Positions 17,598-26,070 are shown, counted from the first letter of the stretch. The stretch: DNA of 64,000 nt from Sphingomonas yabuuchiae (GCF_014199595.1 NZ_JACHNX010000003.1:1-64000); one strand, 5' to 3'. The notes: generated by a model from the letters alone, not told the origin. Program-made: numbers and translations.

Positions 17598-18340
17598 TGG
17601 CACGCCGAGGACATCGCCCCAGCCAGGCTTCATCCAACCGCCCCCGCTTCTGGGGACGGCATGCGGTGACGGCGGCGCTCGCCAACCCCAACCGGACGGT
17701 GCGCAAGATCTGGGGCACGCGCGAGGCGCTGGCCGCGCTCGACTTGCCGCCGGTCCTGCCGGTCACCTTTGCCGACGTCGCCGATCTGGGCCGCCTGGTC
17801 CCCGCCGACGCGCCGCATCAGGGCCTGGTGGCCGAGGTCGATCCGCTGGAGGATATCTGGCTGGGCGACCTGCTGCACGAGGCGCAGGACAATCAACGGC
17901 CGCTCGTCGTGCTGGACCAGGTGACCGACCCGCACAATGTCGGCGCGATCCTGCGCTCGGCGGCCGCTTTCGACGCGGTGGGCATCGTGACCCAGGACCG
18001 GCATGCGCCACCCGAATCGGGCACGGTCGCCCGTTCGGCCAGCGGCGCGCTGGAGACGGTGCCGTGGGTGCGCGTGGTGAATTTGGCGCGCGCGCTGGAG
18101 GAAATCGCGGAAGCGGGCTTCTGGCGTATCGGCCTGACCGGCCATGCGAACCAGACGCTGGCGCAGGCGATGGGCACGCAGCGCATCTGCATCGTGCTGG
18201 GCGCCGAGGGCGAAGGCATGCGCCAGAATACCGAGGCGCATTGCGACGAACTCGCCAAGCTGCCGATCAGCCCGAAGGTGGAAAGCCTGAACGTATCCAA
18301 CGCGGCGGCGATCGCGCTGTATGCGGTGGCGGCACGGTGA
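17597..18340 (+). CDS. rlmB: 23S rRNA 2'-O-ribose methyltransferase RlmB (TrmH/SpoU family)
   Basis: 247 aa. Methylates G2251 in the peptidyl-transferase P loop of 23S rRNA using SAM. The N-terminal substrate-binding domain (GRHAVTAALANPNRTVRKIW) is followed by the SPOUT knot fold with VLDQVTDPHNVGAILRSAAA, IVLGAEGEGMR and ISPKVESLNVSNAAAIALYA, the three family motifs. ATG overlaps the peptidase stop (ATGA type), so the genes are coupled. Other SpoU targets are possible, but length and N-terminus fit RlmB. Confidence 0.93.
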   Translation: MARRGHRPSQASSNRPRFWGRHAVTAALANPNRTVRKIWGTREALAALDLPPVLPVTFADVADLGRLVPADAPHQGLVAEVDPLEDIWLGDLLHEAQDNQRPLVVLDQVTDPHNVGAILRSAAAFDAVGIVTQDRHAPPESGTVARSASGALETVPWVRVVNLARALEEIAEAGFWRIGLTGHANQTLAQAMGTQRICIVLGAEGEGMRQNTEAHCDELAKLPISPKVESLNVSNAAAIALYAVAAR

Positions 18341-18720
18341 CTTGCGGGGCGGCGGGGATGGACCCTGCCGCCTTTCTTTGCGCGCAGAGGCGCGGAGGAC
18401 GCAGAGAGTGGAAGTGGCAAGCGCCAAGCGTACGCTTCGACTTCGCTCAGCATGAACGGCTTTCGGTTCGCGTGGCCACCATTCCCTTCCTCCGTTCAGC
18501 CTGAGCGAAGTCGAAGGCCACGGGATTAAGGTTCGCGCGGAGGCGCGGAGATGGTGTATCTGGCCGCAAGGCCCCTCCATCCTCGCCAGCCGCCGCAAAA
18601 GTCTGCCGGTCGTGATAGCGGGCTCCGCTTGCCCCGCGCAGGACATCTCCGCGTCTCCGCGCGAACACAATCTCTCGGATAAGCCGCGACCTCACCCAAC
18701 AGACCGCCACCTCTGCGCGC
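18341..18720. repeat. Gene-free stretch with two inverted repeat pairs
   Basis: No gene is supported. One pair is a family A element: left arm CTTCGACTTCGCTCAGCATG (18435-18459) and right arm CCGTTCAGCCTGAGCGAAGT (from 18492). Another pair is GCGCGGAGGCGCGGAGA (about 18536-18552) and TCTCCGCGTCTCCGCGCG (about 18646-18663), with a diverged extra copy GCGCAGAGGCGCGGAGGA near 18381. The stretch separates rlmB from the convergent ferredoxin gene. Confidence 0.7.
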
Positions 18721-18751
18721 AAAAAAAGAGGCGGGGCCGAAACCCCGCCTC
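18721..18751 (-). terminator. Intrinsic terminator of the ferredoxin gene
   Basis: On the minus strand GAGGCGGGG-TTTCGG-CCCCGCCTC forms a perfect 9-bp stem followed by seven T. It lies 24 bp past the ferredoxin stop. Confidence 0.92.
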
Positions 18752-18774
18752 CGACGTTCCGACGCGATGCGCCG

Positions 18775-19092
18775 TCAGTCTTCCGCCGCGATCCTAACCC
18801 GCATCCCGTCCTGCGCCGCGCCGAAGGGTAGCTGGCACGACAGGCGCGAGGTCGCGTTCCGGTCGCTGGTCGAATCGAGCAGATCATCTTCGTCCGGGCC
18901 GAGCGCGGGCAGCGTGTCGGCAAAGGCCGGGTCGACATGCACATGGCAGGTCGCGCAGCTGCAACAGCCGCCGCACAGCGCCAGCAATTCATCGACACCC
19001 GCATCGCGGATGACTTCCATCACCGACAGACCGGCCTCGCCGTCGATTTCGCGTTCTTCCCCGTCGCGGGTCACGACGATAAGCTTGGGCAT
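18775..19092 (-). CDS. 2Fe-2S ferredoxin, adrenodoxin type
   Basis: About 105 aa. Electron carrier with a 2Fe-2S cluster bound by C-X5-C-X2-C ([15 protein letters not shown]) and a distal Cys in [10 protein letters not shown]. The fold markers [20 protein letters not shown] and [12 protein letters not shown] match the adrenodoxin/putidaredoxin class, which often feeds cytochrome P450s or biosynthetic oxygenases. No partner reductase or P450 is nearby. The start at 19092 is supported by GGAG 7 bases upstream. Confidence 0.93.
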   Translation of the reverse strand: MPKLIVVTRDGEEREIDGEAGLSVMEVIRDAGVDELLALCGGCCSCATCHVHVDPAFADTLPALGPDEDDLLDSTSDRNATSRLSCQLPFGAAQDGMRVRIAAED

Positions 19093-19161
19093 GTCCATTC
19101 TCCTTGTCGGCCCTGATGTTGAAAGCGCCTCTGCCGGGCCTGAACGCACGGATCAAGCATC

Positions 19162-19791
19162 ATGGGCCTGAGCGCCGAACAGATTCGCGAAAGCATGGAT
19201 GCGCTCGCCGCCGCCGAGCCCGCCATTGCCGCCGCGCTGACCCGGATCGGCTACCCCGCGCCGCGCATCCGGGCGCGCGGTTACGCCACATTGGTCCGCA
19301 CCATATTGGGGCAGCAGGTGTCGGTCGCCTCGGCGGATGCGCATTGGCGGCGACTGAACGAACTGCTCGGCGATGCGAGCGATCCGACGCGGCTTCACGG
19401 CGTCACTGACGAGGAACTGCGCGGCGCAGGCATCTCGCGGCAAAAGGCAGGCTATCTCCGCAGCCTGGCCGAGGAGGTGACGAGCGGTCGGCTGAACCTG
19501 TCCGCCCTGCCCGAGGATGACGAGGAAGCGATCGCCAAGCTGGTCGCGGTCAAGGGCATCGGTCGCTGGTCGGCGGAGGTCTATCTGCTATTCGCCGAAG
19601 GCCGCACCGATATCTGGCCCGCAGGCGACCTGGCCGTGCAGATCGAGATGGGCCGCATCCTGGGCCATGACGCACGGCCGTCGGAAAAGCTGGTCCGCGA
19701 ATTGGCGGAGGCGTTCCGCCCGCACCGCAGCGCACTCGCGATCTTCACCTGGCACCATTACGGTGCCGGAGCCGACGCCGCGCCGGTGTGA
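19162..19791 (+). CDS. DNA-3-methyladenine glycosylase II (AlkA family)
   Basis: 209 aa. Excises alkylated bases from DNA. The helix-hairpin-helix segment LVAVKGIGRWSAEVYLLF is followed by the catalytic Asp in DIWPAGDLAVQ. Residues around TILGQQVSVASADAHWRRL are also typical of the superfamily. It lacks the N-terminal Ada/AlkA extension and so is the short version. It is divergent from the ferredoxin gene with about 70 bp between the starts. Confidence 0.92.
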   Translation: MGLSAEQIRESMDALAAAEPAIAAALTRIGYPAPRIRARGYATLVRTILGQQVSVASADAHWRRLNELLGDASDPTRLHGVTDEELRGAGISRQKAGYLRSLAEEVTSGRLNLSALPEDDEEAIAKLVAVKGIGRWSAEVYLLFAEGRTDIWPAGDLAVQIEMGRILGHDARPSEKLVRELAEAFRPHRSALAIFTWHHYGAGADAAPV

Positions 19792-19800
19792 CGGCGACCC

Positions 19801-19942
19801 CATTCCTCCCCTGCAAGGGGAGGGGGACCATCCGCAGGATGGTGGAGGGGTGTAACCGGCTGCGAGGAACTTCTCCCTCTCAACCCGTGACACCCCTCCG
19901 TCAGGCCTTCGGCCTGCCACCTCCCCTTCCAGGGGAGGAATG
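19801..19942. repeat. Compound palindrome, family C copy 2
   Basis: ATTCCTCCCCTGCAAGGGGAGG at the left pairs with itself and with CCTCCCCTTCCAGGGGAGGAAT-like sequence at the right end. Inside are ACCATCCGCAGGATGGT, GGAGGGGTGT...ACACCCCTCC-type arms and CAGGCCTTCGGCCTG. The modules are the same as in the copies at 2380 and 40809. It lies between the AlkA-type gene and the DUF2721 gene. Confidence 0.75.
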
Positions 19943-19998
19943 TCTTGACCCCACTTCCCACTTGCCCCGCCCGGCCCGACACGCCACCATTTCCGGCG

Positions 19999-20451
19999 AT
20001 GCCCACCCTGCCCGCCGTCGCCACCATCGCCCAGACCATCCAGCTCTCGCTGGCCCCCGTCTTCCTGCTCGCCGCGATCGGGCAGTTGCTGAACGTGCTC
20101 GCCGGAAGGCTGGCGCGGGTGATCGACCGGGCGCGCGGGCTGGAGATGATGATCCACAAGATCGACGACGGCCCCGAACTGGCGCGCCATAAATGGGAGC
20201 TGCGGCTGCTCGACCGGCGCATGTCGATCATCAACGCCGCCCTGTTCCTGTCGGTGTCGAGCGCGGTGATGGCCTGCATCGTCATTGCCGTGCTGTTCAT
20301 CGCCAATATCGGCAAATTCCATATCGGCACCTGGATCGCGCTGGCCTTCATCCTGTCGGTCTGCCTGCTGACCGCATGCCTGATCGCCTTCATGGTCGAG
20401 GTCCGCATCTCGCTGCGCGCCATTCATGTCCGCAAGGAAATCCTGGATTGA
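19999..20451 (+). CDS. DUF2721 family membrane protein
   Basis: About 150 aa. Three hydrophobic segments: near residues 10-32 (LSLAPVFLLAAIGQLLNVLA), 78-100 (LFLSVSSAVMACIVIAVLFI) and 108-132. A basic stretch LARVIDRARGLE lies after the first helix. This is the DUF2721 layout; its function is unknown. The start is ATG at 19999; the frame is open upstream into the repeat region, which is unlikely to be coding. The gene ends in TTGA shared with the next gene. Confidence 0.8.
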   Translation: MPTLPAVATIAQTIQLSLAPVFLLAAIGQLLNVLAGRLARVIDRARGLEMMIHKIDDGPELARHKWELRLLDRRMSIINAALFLSVSSAVMACIVIAVLFIANIGKFHIGTWIALAFILSVCLLTACLIAFMVEVRISLRAIHVRKEILD

Positions 20452-20846
20452 GCGTCACCCCGACGGAGCGGCGCGCCCTGCAGGCCGTGGTCGCCATCGC
20501 CTGTCTGGTGCCGCTGACCATCGGCGGGATCAGCATCGTGCGCGGCCCCGGCTGGCTGGACCATGCGCCCGCGATCCCGACCGATCTGGACAGCCAGTTC
20601 CGCTATGTCTCGGGCATCTTCTTCGCCCTCGGGCTGGCCTTCACGACCTGCGTGCGGGGCATCGAGCGCAAGGGCGCGCGGTTTCGCCTGCTCGGCCTGT
20701 TGGTGGTGGCGGGCGGACTGGCGCGACTCCTATCCTGGGCGACGGTCGGTGCCCCCTCCCCCGGGCATCGGCTGGGGCTGGTGATGGAACTGGGAGTCGT
20801 GCCGCTTCTTATGCTCTGGCAGGCCCGCATCGCGCGCGGTCGCTGA
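20448..20846 (+). CDS. DUF4345 family membrane protein, TTG start
   Basis: About 132 aa. Four predicted helices with the family-like QAVVAIACLVPLTIGGISIV, DLDSQFRYVSGIFFALGLAF, LLGLLVVAGGLARLLSW and LVMELGVVPLLMLWQARIA. No ATG starts the conserved N-terminus; TTG at 20448 overlaps the DUF2721 stop by 4 bases (TTGA) and gives LSVTPTERRALQAVV. This implies tight translational coupling. Function unknown. Confidence 0.78.
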   Translation: MSVTPTERRALQAVVAIACLVPLTIGGISIVRGPGWLDHAPAIPTDLDSQFRYVSGIFFALGLAFTTCVRGIERKGARFRLLGLLVVAGGLARLLSWATVGAPSPGHRLGLVMELGVVPLLMLWQARIARGR

Positions 20847-20889
20847 CCGTCGGGAGCTTTGCGTTGCACTTTTCGAACCAGGCTCCGTC

Positions 20890-22056
20890 ATGACCATCGT
20901 CCGGCCGATCGCCAAGGGGCTGGCGCTGATCCTGATCCTCATCGACCTGGCCGCGACGATCGTGCCGCATTATCTCGACCGGCTCTATTATGAAGGGCCG
21001 GAGAGCGGCCATTATGACGGCGAACGCTTCTTCAATCCCGATGGCGATGCCGACACCATGCGGATGCCGACGCGCGGCGGACGTGGCGGTTTCCTGTGGC
21101 GTCAGCTGACGGGCGATGACGGCCGCCCCGCCTGGCCCGAGACGGTGGCGGTCCAGCCCTCCCGCCCCGAGGCGCGTGTCGCGGGGCAGCGCATGGTCGC
21201 GACCTGGATCGGCCATGCGACCGTACTGGTCCAGACCCAGGGGCTGAACATCCTGACCGACCCCGTCTATGCCGAGCGCGCAGGCCCCTTTGGTTTCGGC
21301 CCGAAGCGGGTGGCGCGGCCGGGCGTGGCGCTGGACGATTTGCCCCGGATCGACCTAATCCTGATCAGCCACAATCATTACGACCATCTGGATCAGACGA
21401 CATTGCGCAAGCTCTGGCAGCGCGACCGGCCGCTGGTCGTCACCAGCCTGGGCAATGACAGCGTGATCGGCCAGGTCGGCGTGCCCGCCACCGCGCTCGA
21501 CTGGGGCCGGGAAAGGATCATCCGACCGGGCGTCTCGGTCGCAGTGACCCGCAACCATCACTGGGGCAGCCGCTGGTTCGCCGACCGCAACCGGGCGCTA
21601 TGGTCCAGCTTCGTGGTGAAGCTGCCCGGCGGCAACATCTTCTTCGCGGGGGACACCGGCATGGGCGACGGGCGCTGGCCCGAGGAGGCGGCGAAACTCG
21701 GCCCGGTGCGCCTCGCGCTGCTGCCGATCGGGGCGTTCCGCTTCGCGCCCGGGCAGATGGCGTCGGGCAGCCATGTCGGCCCACCGCAAGCGGTGCAGAT
21801 CTTCGAGCGGCTGGGCGCGGCGACGGCGATCCCCATCCATTGGGGCACGTTCCGCCTGTCCTATGAAGGCTATGGCACGCCGCCCAAGCTGCTGGATGCC
21901 GCCATGCGGTGTTCGGGCGCGCGGGGCCGGTTTGCCCCGGTTCGACTGGGGCAGCCGGTGGAGGTCGGTCCGTTCCGGGATGGCGGTGTGACACGGACCA
22001 GCGATGCGATGATGCGGGCCTGTCTCGACACGCCAGAGGTTCGCGCTTTGCAATAA
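20890..22056 (+). CDS. MBL-fold metallo-hydrolase, NAPE-PLD/UlaG-like
   Basis: 388 aa. An N-terminal hydrophobic segment (about 9-26, LALILILIDLAATIV) probably anchors it to the inner membrane. The metallo-beta-lactamase fold then shows WIGHATVLVQ, the zinc motif SHNHYDH, FFAGDTG and a late PIHWGTF. Closest in layout to N-acylphosphatidylethanolamine phospholipase D-like enzymes, which cleave phosphodiesters in lipids. The substrate is not determined. It follows the DUF4345 gene by 43 bp on the same strand. Confidence 0.88.
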   Translation: MTIVRPIAKGLALILILIDLAATIVPHYLDRLYYEGPESGHYDGERFFNPDGDADTMRMPTRGGRGGFLWRQLTGDDGRPAWPETVAVQPSRPEARVAGQRMVATWIGHATVLVQTQGLNILTDPVYAERAGPFGFGPKRVARPGVALDDLPRIDLILISHNHYDHLDQTTLRKLWQRDRPLVVTSLGNDSVIGQVGVPATALDWGRERIIRPGVSVAVTRNHHWGSRWFADRNRALWSSFVVKLPGGNIFFAGDTGMGDGRWPEEAAKLGPVRLALLPIGAFRFAPGQMASGSHVGPPQAVQIFERLGAATAIPIHWGTFRLSYEGYGTPPKLLDAAMRCSGARGRFAPVRLGQPVEVGPFRDGGVTRTSDAMMRACLDTPEVRALQ

Positions 22057-22067
22057 AGCGGGCCTCC

Positions 22068-22157
22068 TTGGCCTTCGACTGCGCTTAGGCTGAACGGAAG
22101 TCGGGAATGGGGCTGGATACGAAAACCCGTTCAGGCTGAGCGAAGTCGAAGCCCACG
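22068..22157. repeat. Family A palindromic repeat, copy at 22.1 kb
   Basis: Left arm TTGGCCTTCGACTGCGCTTA with GGCTGAACGG; right arm CCGTTCAGGCTGAGCGAAGT then CGAAGCCCACG. The arms pair around a loop of about 28 bases. It lies between the metallo-hydrolase gene and uvrB. Confidence 0.75.
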
Positions 22158-22225
22158 CCCCGCCCCCGCCGCCCAAACATCGCAACCACTGGAACAAAAG
22201 CGCAACTGGACCCATATTCCCTTTC

Positions 22226-24418
22226 ATGGCGATCCAGATCCGCACCACCCTCGACGAGCCCGAAACCGGGGTCAGCTTCATCCCCCACCGCCCGTCGCGT
22301 CCCGAAAAGGCGGAAGGCGGCAAGCGCTTCAAACTCGTCACCGAATATACCGCCAGCGGTGATCAGCCCGCCGCGATCAAGGAACTGACGGCGGCGGCCC
22401 GCGCGGGCGACAAGGATCAGGTGCTGCTGGGCGTCACCGGATCGGGCAAGACCTTCACCATGGCCAAGGTGATCGAGGAGTTGCAACGCCCCGCGCTGAT
22501 CCTCGCCCCCAACAAGATCCTGGCGGCGCAGTTATATGGGGAGTTCAAGAACTTCTTCCCCAACAATGCGGTCGAATATTTCGTCAGCTATTACGACTAT
22601 TATCAGCCAGAGGCCTATGTGCCGCGGTCCGACACGTATATCGAGAAGGAAAGCTCAATCAACGAGTCGATCGACCGGATGCGCCACTCCGCGACGCGCG
22701 CTCTACTGGAGCGCGACGACGTCATCATCGTCGCCTCGGTGTCGTGCCTCTACGGTATCGGCTCGGTCGAAACCTATTCGGCGATGATCTTCGACCTGAA
22801 AAAGGGCCAGAGCGTCGACCAGCGCGAGATCATCCGCAAGCTCGTCGCGCTCCAGTACAAGCGCAACGACGCCGCCTTCATGCGCGGCAATTTCCGGGTA
22901 CGCGGCGACAATCTGGAAATTTTCCCGTCGCACTATGAGGACTCCGCCTGGCGCGTGTCCTTCTTCGGCGACGAGATCGAGGAGATCGTCGAGTTCGATC
23001 CGCTGACCGGCAAGAAGGTCGCCAGCCTCAACTCGGTGCGCATCTACGCCAACAGCCACTATGTGACGCCGGGCCCGACGATGAAACAGGCGGTCGAGGC
23101 GATCAAGTTCGAGCTGACCGAGCGGCTGAAGGAATTGGAGATCGAGGGCAAGCTGCTCGAGCGGCAGCGGCTGGAGCAGCGCACCAATTTCGACCTGGAG
23201 ATGATCGCGGCGACCGGCAGCTGCAACGGTATCGAGAATTACAGCCGCTTCCTGACCGGCCGTCTCCCCGGCGAGCCGCCACCCACTTTGTTCGAGTATC
23301 TGCCGGAAAACGCGGTGCTGTTCGTCGACGAGAGCCATGTCACCATCGGCCAGATCAACGGCATGTCGCGGGGTGACCATCGGCGTAAGATCACGCTGGC
23401 CGAGTACGGCTTTCGCCTGCCCTCGGCGATCGACAACCGTCCGCTGCGCTTCAACGAATGGGACGCGATGCGCCCGCAGACGGTCAGCGTCTCGGCCACC
23501 CCTGGCAACTGGGAGATGGAGCAGACCGGCGGCGTCTTCGTCGAGCAGGTCATCCGCCCCACAGGCCTGATCGACCCGCCGGTCGAAATCAAGCCGGTCG
23601 AGGAGCAGGTCCAAGACCTGATCATCGAGGCACGCAAGACGACCGAGCTTGGTTACCGCACCCTCGTCACCACGCTGACCAAGCGCATGGCGGAGGACCT
23701 GACCGAATATATGCATGAGGCGGGGATCAAGGTCCGCTACATGCACTCCGACGTCGAGACGCTGGAGCGTATCGAGCTGATCCGCGACCTGCGGCTGGGC
23801 GTGTATGACGTGCTGATCGGCATCAACCTGTTGCGCGAGGGATTGGACATTCCCGAATGCGGGCTGGTCGCGATCCTCGACGCCGACAAGGAAGGGTTTT
23901 TGCGGTCCGAAACCTCGCTGATCCAGACGATCGGGCGCGCGGCGCGCAATGTCGACGGCCGCGTGATCCTCTATGCCGACCGGATCACCGGATCGATGGA
24001 ACGCGCCATGCTGGAAACCTCGCGGCGTCGCGAGAAGCAGATGGCGTACAACACCGAACACGGCATCACACCGCAGACGATCCGCCGCCAGATCGGCGAC
24101 ATCATCGCGCATGTGGCGTCGGGCGATCAGGTCACCGTGCCCATCGACGAAGACCGTCCGCACATGGTCGGCCACAATCTGCGTGCCTATATCGAGGAGC
24201 TCGAGAAGAAGATGCGCAAGGCCGCCGCCGACCTCGAATTCGAGGAAGCCGGCCGGTTGCGCGATGAGATTCGCCAGTTGGAGAATGAGGAACTGGGCCT
24301 GCCGGTGCACGAGCAGAAGGCGCCCATCATGGGGCGCTCCAACGAGGGCAAGCCGGGCACGCGCAAGACGCGGTTCGGGAAGAGTAAGAAGTTTGCCAGC
24401 GGGCGGAAGGCGAATTAA
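22226..24418 (+). CDS. uvrB: Excinuclease ABC subunit B
   Basis: 730 aa. Damage-verifying helicase-like subunit of nucleotide excision repair. Walker A is GVTGSGKT. The beta-hairpin region is [20 protein letters not shown]. Helicase motifs include [12 protein letters not shown] and [11 protein letters not shown] (SAT motif), then [12 protein letters not shown] and [10 protein letters not shown]. The C-terminal UVR motif ([20 protein letters not shown]) that contacts UvrC is present. A Lys/Arg-rich tail closes it. It is monocistronic, flanked by repeat elements on both sides. Confidence 0.98.
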   Translation: MAIQIRTTLDEPETGVSFIPHRPSRPEKAEGGKRFKLVTEYTASGDQPAAIKELTAAARAGDKDQVLLGVTGSGKTFTMAKVIEELQRPALILAPNKILAAQLYGEFKNFFPNNAVEYFVSYYDYYQPEAYVPRSDTYIEKESSINESIDRMRHSATRALLERDDVIIVASVSCLYGIGSVETYSAMIFDLKKGQSVDQREIIRKLVALQYKRNDAAFMRGNFRVRGDNLEIFPSHYEDSAWRVSFFGDEIEEIVEFDPLTGKKVASLNSVRIYANSHYVTPGPTMKQAVEAIKFELTERLKELEIEGKLLERQRLEQRTNFDLEMIAATGSCNGIENYSRFLTGRLPGEPPPTLFEYLPENAVLFVDESHVTIGQINGMSRGDHRRKITLAEYGFRLPSAIDNRPLRFNEWDAMRPQTVSVSATPGNWEMEQTGGVFVEQVIRPTGLIDPPVEIKPVEEQVQDLIIEARKTTELGYRTLVTTLTKRMAEDLTEYMHEAGIKVRYMHSDVETLERIELIRDLRLGVYDVLIGINLLREGLDIPECGLVAILDADKEGFLRSETSLIQTIGRAARNVDGRVILYADRITGSMERAMLETSRRREKQMAYNTEHGITPQTIRRQIGDIIAHVASGDQVTVPIDEDRPHMVGHNLRAYIEELEKKMRKAAADLEFEEAGRLRDEIRQLENEELGLPVHEQKAPIMGRSNEGKPGTRKTRFGKSKKFASGRKAN

Positions 24419-24447
24419 TTATCGGGGGGTTCGGGCTGCTTGGCGGT

Positions 24448-24581
24448 GGCCCTCCCCCATCCCCTCCCGCCTGCGGGAGGGGTGCGTTACCGGAATATCT
24501 TCGGGTCGCTACGTCTGAGAGATTCCTGCCGCTGCACCGGGCACGCCCCTCCCGCAAGCGGGAGGGGATGGGGGAGGGCCC
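24448..24581. repeat. Large inverted repeat between uvrB and the PRC-barrel gene
   Basis: GGCCCTCCCCCATCCCCTCC (left) and GGAGGGGATGGGGGAGGGCC (right) are exact reverse complements at the two ends of about 134 bp. Each arm also carries its own hairpin: CCCTCCCGCCTGCGGGAGGG and CCCCTCCCGCAAGCGGGAGG. It separates convergent genes and probably also stops transcription. Confidence 0.75.
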
Positions 24582-24600
24582 TCTCCGCTAAGGACTAATC

Positions 24601-24972
24601 TCAACCCAAATCCAAATTCTCCGTCCCCACCCCATAATAGCCCGCGACCCGATCGGCATAAGCCTGATCGAACACCGGCGCATTGTTGGACCAGCTCGGC
24701 CCACCCTCCAGCAGGCGGCGGTCAACGGTGATGACATACTGATCGCCCACCGGATCGAACTGGAGCAGGCTGAACGGCACGGGATAGAAGCTCTTGCCCA
24801 TGCCCAGGAACCCGCCGAGTGCCAGCACGGCATGGGTCGCGCGACCCGAGCGCTTGTGGACCATGAAGGAGTAGACGCTGCCGATCGCATCGCCATCGCG
24901 GCTTTCGAGCTTCAGCGTGCCCGAGACGGTGGACTGAACCAGGATCAGGGTCGGCGTATCGTGTTCGGCCAT
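24601..24972 (-). CDS. PRC-barrel domain protein
   Basis: 123 aa. The PRC-barrel fold occupies most of the protein: GTLKLESRDGDAIGSVYSFM, a hydrophobic ATHAVLALGGFLGMGKSFYP and LQFDPVGDQYVITVDRRLLE. Such stand-alone proteins are common in alphaproteobacterial stress regulons; the exact function is unknown. GGAGG lies 5-6 bases before the ATG. A GGAAC-N16-GGTT promoter candidate lies 24 bp upstream of the start. Confidence 0.88.
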   Translation of the reverse strand: MAEHDTPTLILVQSTVSGTLKLESRDGDAIGSVYSFMVHKRSGRATHAVLALGGFLGMGKSFYPVPFSLLQFDPVGDQYVITVDRRLLEGGPSWSNNAPVFDQAYADRVAGYYGVGTENLDLG

Positions 24973-24995
24973 ATTAACCTCCGTTTAGCCGGATG

Positions 24996-25020
24996 AACCG
25001 CCGGAGCCGGACCCGGTTCC
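24996..25020 (-). promoter_or_regulatory. Candidate EcfG-type promoter for the PRC-barrel gene
   Basis: Reading on the minus strand, GGAAC-N16-GGTT lies 24 bp before the start codon, giving a leader of under 20 nt with the Shine-Dalgarno sequence inside it. The spacing and both boxes match the site found upstream of the DUF4142 gene. A second GGAAC lies a few bases further upstream. Confidence 0.55.
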
Positions 25021-25109
25021 GATCTCGGTTCCGATGCCCGCCGCATCGGCACGTCCCGTCGCAGCACGGGGTTGAGCATCCGGGGCCCCTCCCGCATAGG
25101 CTGGATGCG

Positions 25110-25637
25110 ATGCGTCGCCTGTCCCTTGCTTCCCTCGCCCCGATTGTCGGGGCCGCCGCCCTGTCGGGCTGTATCCCCGCCGCCCCGCGCCCCGAGGCCG
25201 CGCCGCCGGTGCGCCAGCCCCCCCGTCCCGCCCCGCCCGCGCCGCGCCCGGTGCTGGGGAGTGACTGGCGCGATTGGCCGCTGACGCCCGGCGACTGGCG
25301 GTATCAGCGCGCCGCGCAGGGATCGGTCGCGATATTCGGCACGGCCGGCGTCACGCGCCTGACCCTGGCCTGTGATCCGCGCACCCGCCAGATCCGCCTC
25401 GGCCGCCCCGCCTCGGTCGCGGGTGCGGTCACGATCCGCACCTCCAGCACGACGCGCAGCCTGACCGCCCATGCGGTCGCGGGCGGAGCGGAGCTGTCGC
25501 TGCCGGTCGCCGATCCGCTGCTGGATGCCATGGCGTTCAGCCGGGGCCGGTTCACCATCGAGCAGAGCGGCCAGGTGCCGCTGGTCATCCCCGCCTATGC
25601 GGAGATCGGACGCGTGATCGAGGATTGCCGGGGCTGA
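25110..25637 (+). CDS. Putative outer-membrane or periplasmic lipoprotein
   Basis: About 175 aa. A short basic N-terminus and hydrophobic stretch end in a lipobox (AALSGC, Cys near residue 20), followed by a Pro/Ala/Arg-rich linker and a soluble domain with SDWRDWPLTPGDWRYQRAAQ. Asp is not at +2, so outer-membrane sorting is plausible. No family is recognised. The ATG at 25110 is chosen because it starts the lipoprotein signal; the frame is open further upstream. It overlaps nothing and is divergent from the PRC-barrel gene. Confidence 0.72.
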   Translation: MRRLSLASLAPIVGAAALSGCIPAAPRPEAAPPVRQPPRPAPPAPRPVLGSDWRDWPLTPGDWRYQRAAQGSVAIFGTAGVTRLTLACDPRTRQIRLGRPASVAGAVTIRTSSTTRSLTAHAVAGGAELSLPVADPLLDAMAFSRGRFTIEQSGQVPLVIPAYAEIGRVIEDCRG

Positions 25638-25699
25638 GTCCCGCAATTTGGCGGGCGCAGGATGCTCGGCCAAACATCATCGCATTACAAGTCTTGTTT

Positions 25700-25763
25700 A
25701 TTGGCGTTCGCCTACGCACATTGGCGTTGCGCACTTTGAAAGGGCGCATTGGCTTTAACTAGC
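25700..25763 (+). promoter_or_regulatory. Repeated ATTGGC motifs upstream of the small transcript
   Basis: ATTGGCGTT occurs at about 25700 and 25720, and ATTGGCTTT at about 25749. The spacing is 20 and 29 bp. A TTGAAA lies at 25736 and a TAACTA at 25756, but their spacing is short for a sigma-70 promoter. The repeats may bind a regulator. Confidence 0.3.
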
Positions 25764-25779
25764 GAAAGGAGGTGATCCG

Positions 25780-25836
25780 ATGTCTCATGGTTCAGCAAGG
25801 GGGTCGGTTCAGTTCGTTCGGGGGGCCGGTCTCTGA
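25780..25836 (+). CDS. 18-aa mini-ORF behind an extended Shine-Dalgarno sequence
   Basis: ATG to TGA encodes MSHGSARGSVQFVRGAGL. The AGGAGG core is 7 bases before the ATG, inside a 14-base match to the anti-Shine-Dalgarno tail; no other start examined in this window has such a long match. The peptide is basic and Gly/Ser-rich. It may be a leader peptide, a functional small protein or only a ribosome-capturing site. No downstream gene on the same strand follows, which argues against attenuation. Confidence 0.45.
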   Translation: MSHGSARGSVQFVRGAGL

Positions 25837-25949
25837 TATCGATAGGCGCGGTTCGGGGGGTATTTTCCCCCAATCAACGGTCGCGCCTGATGTCTTGAGG
25901 CCCGCATGGTCTCCCGGGCTGGAGCTCTCCGGCCGCTGACCATGTTTAG

Positions 25950-25991
25950 GGGTTGCCGGGGCCGTCGCGATGACGTCCCGGCAGCCCTTTT
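25950..25991 (+). terminator. Intrinsic terminator of the small transcript
   Basis: An 11-bp stem GGGTTGCCGGG/CCCGGCAGCCC with one G-U pair and a 16-base loop, then TTTTCATTT. It ends the intergenic transcript about 80 bp before the stop codon of the convergent ChaN/Ere-like gene. Confidence 0.75.
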
Positions 25992-26070
25992 CATTTGGGG
26001 GATAGGCTGTTCGGCGCGAAGCCAGAGGTCATGAACCCGTTCTCTCCCCTGCACGGGGAAGAAAGCCGGG

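Larger units (their letters stand above)
25765..25991 (+). ncRNA. Candidate structured small RNA / leader transcript
   Basis: The stretch starts with AAAGGAGGTGATCC, the complement of the 16S rRNA 3' tail over 14 bases, and an 18-codon ORF. Stem-loop 1 follows: AGGCGCG (25844-25850) with CGCGCCT (25882-25888), inner GGGGG with CCCCC. Stem-loop 2 is CATGGTC (25905-25911) with GACCATG (25938-25944). The last hairpin, GGGTTGCCGGG (25950-25960) with CCCGGCAGCCC (25977-25987), is followed by TTTT. No larger gene occupies the stretch on either strand. It could be a small mRNA, a dual-function RNA or an sRNA acting on ribosome binding. Not recognised as a known family. Confidence 0.5.

Noticed and set aside
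25765..25778. Fragment of a 16S rRNA gene on the minus strand
   Set aside because: The match ends after 14 bases and the next bases do not continue the rRNA sequence; an extended Shine-Dalgarno sequence explains it better.
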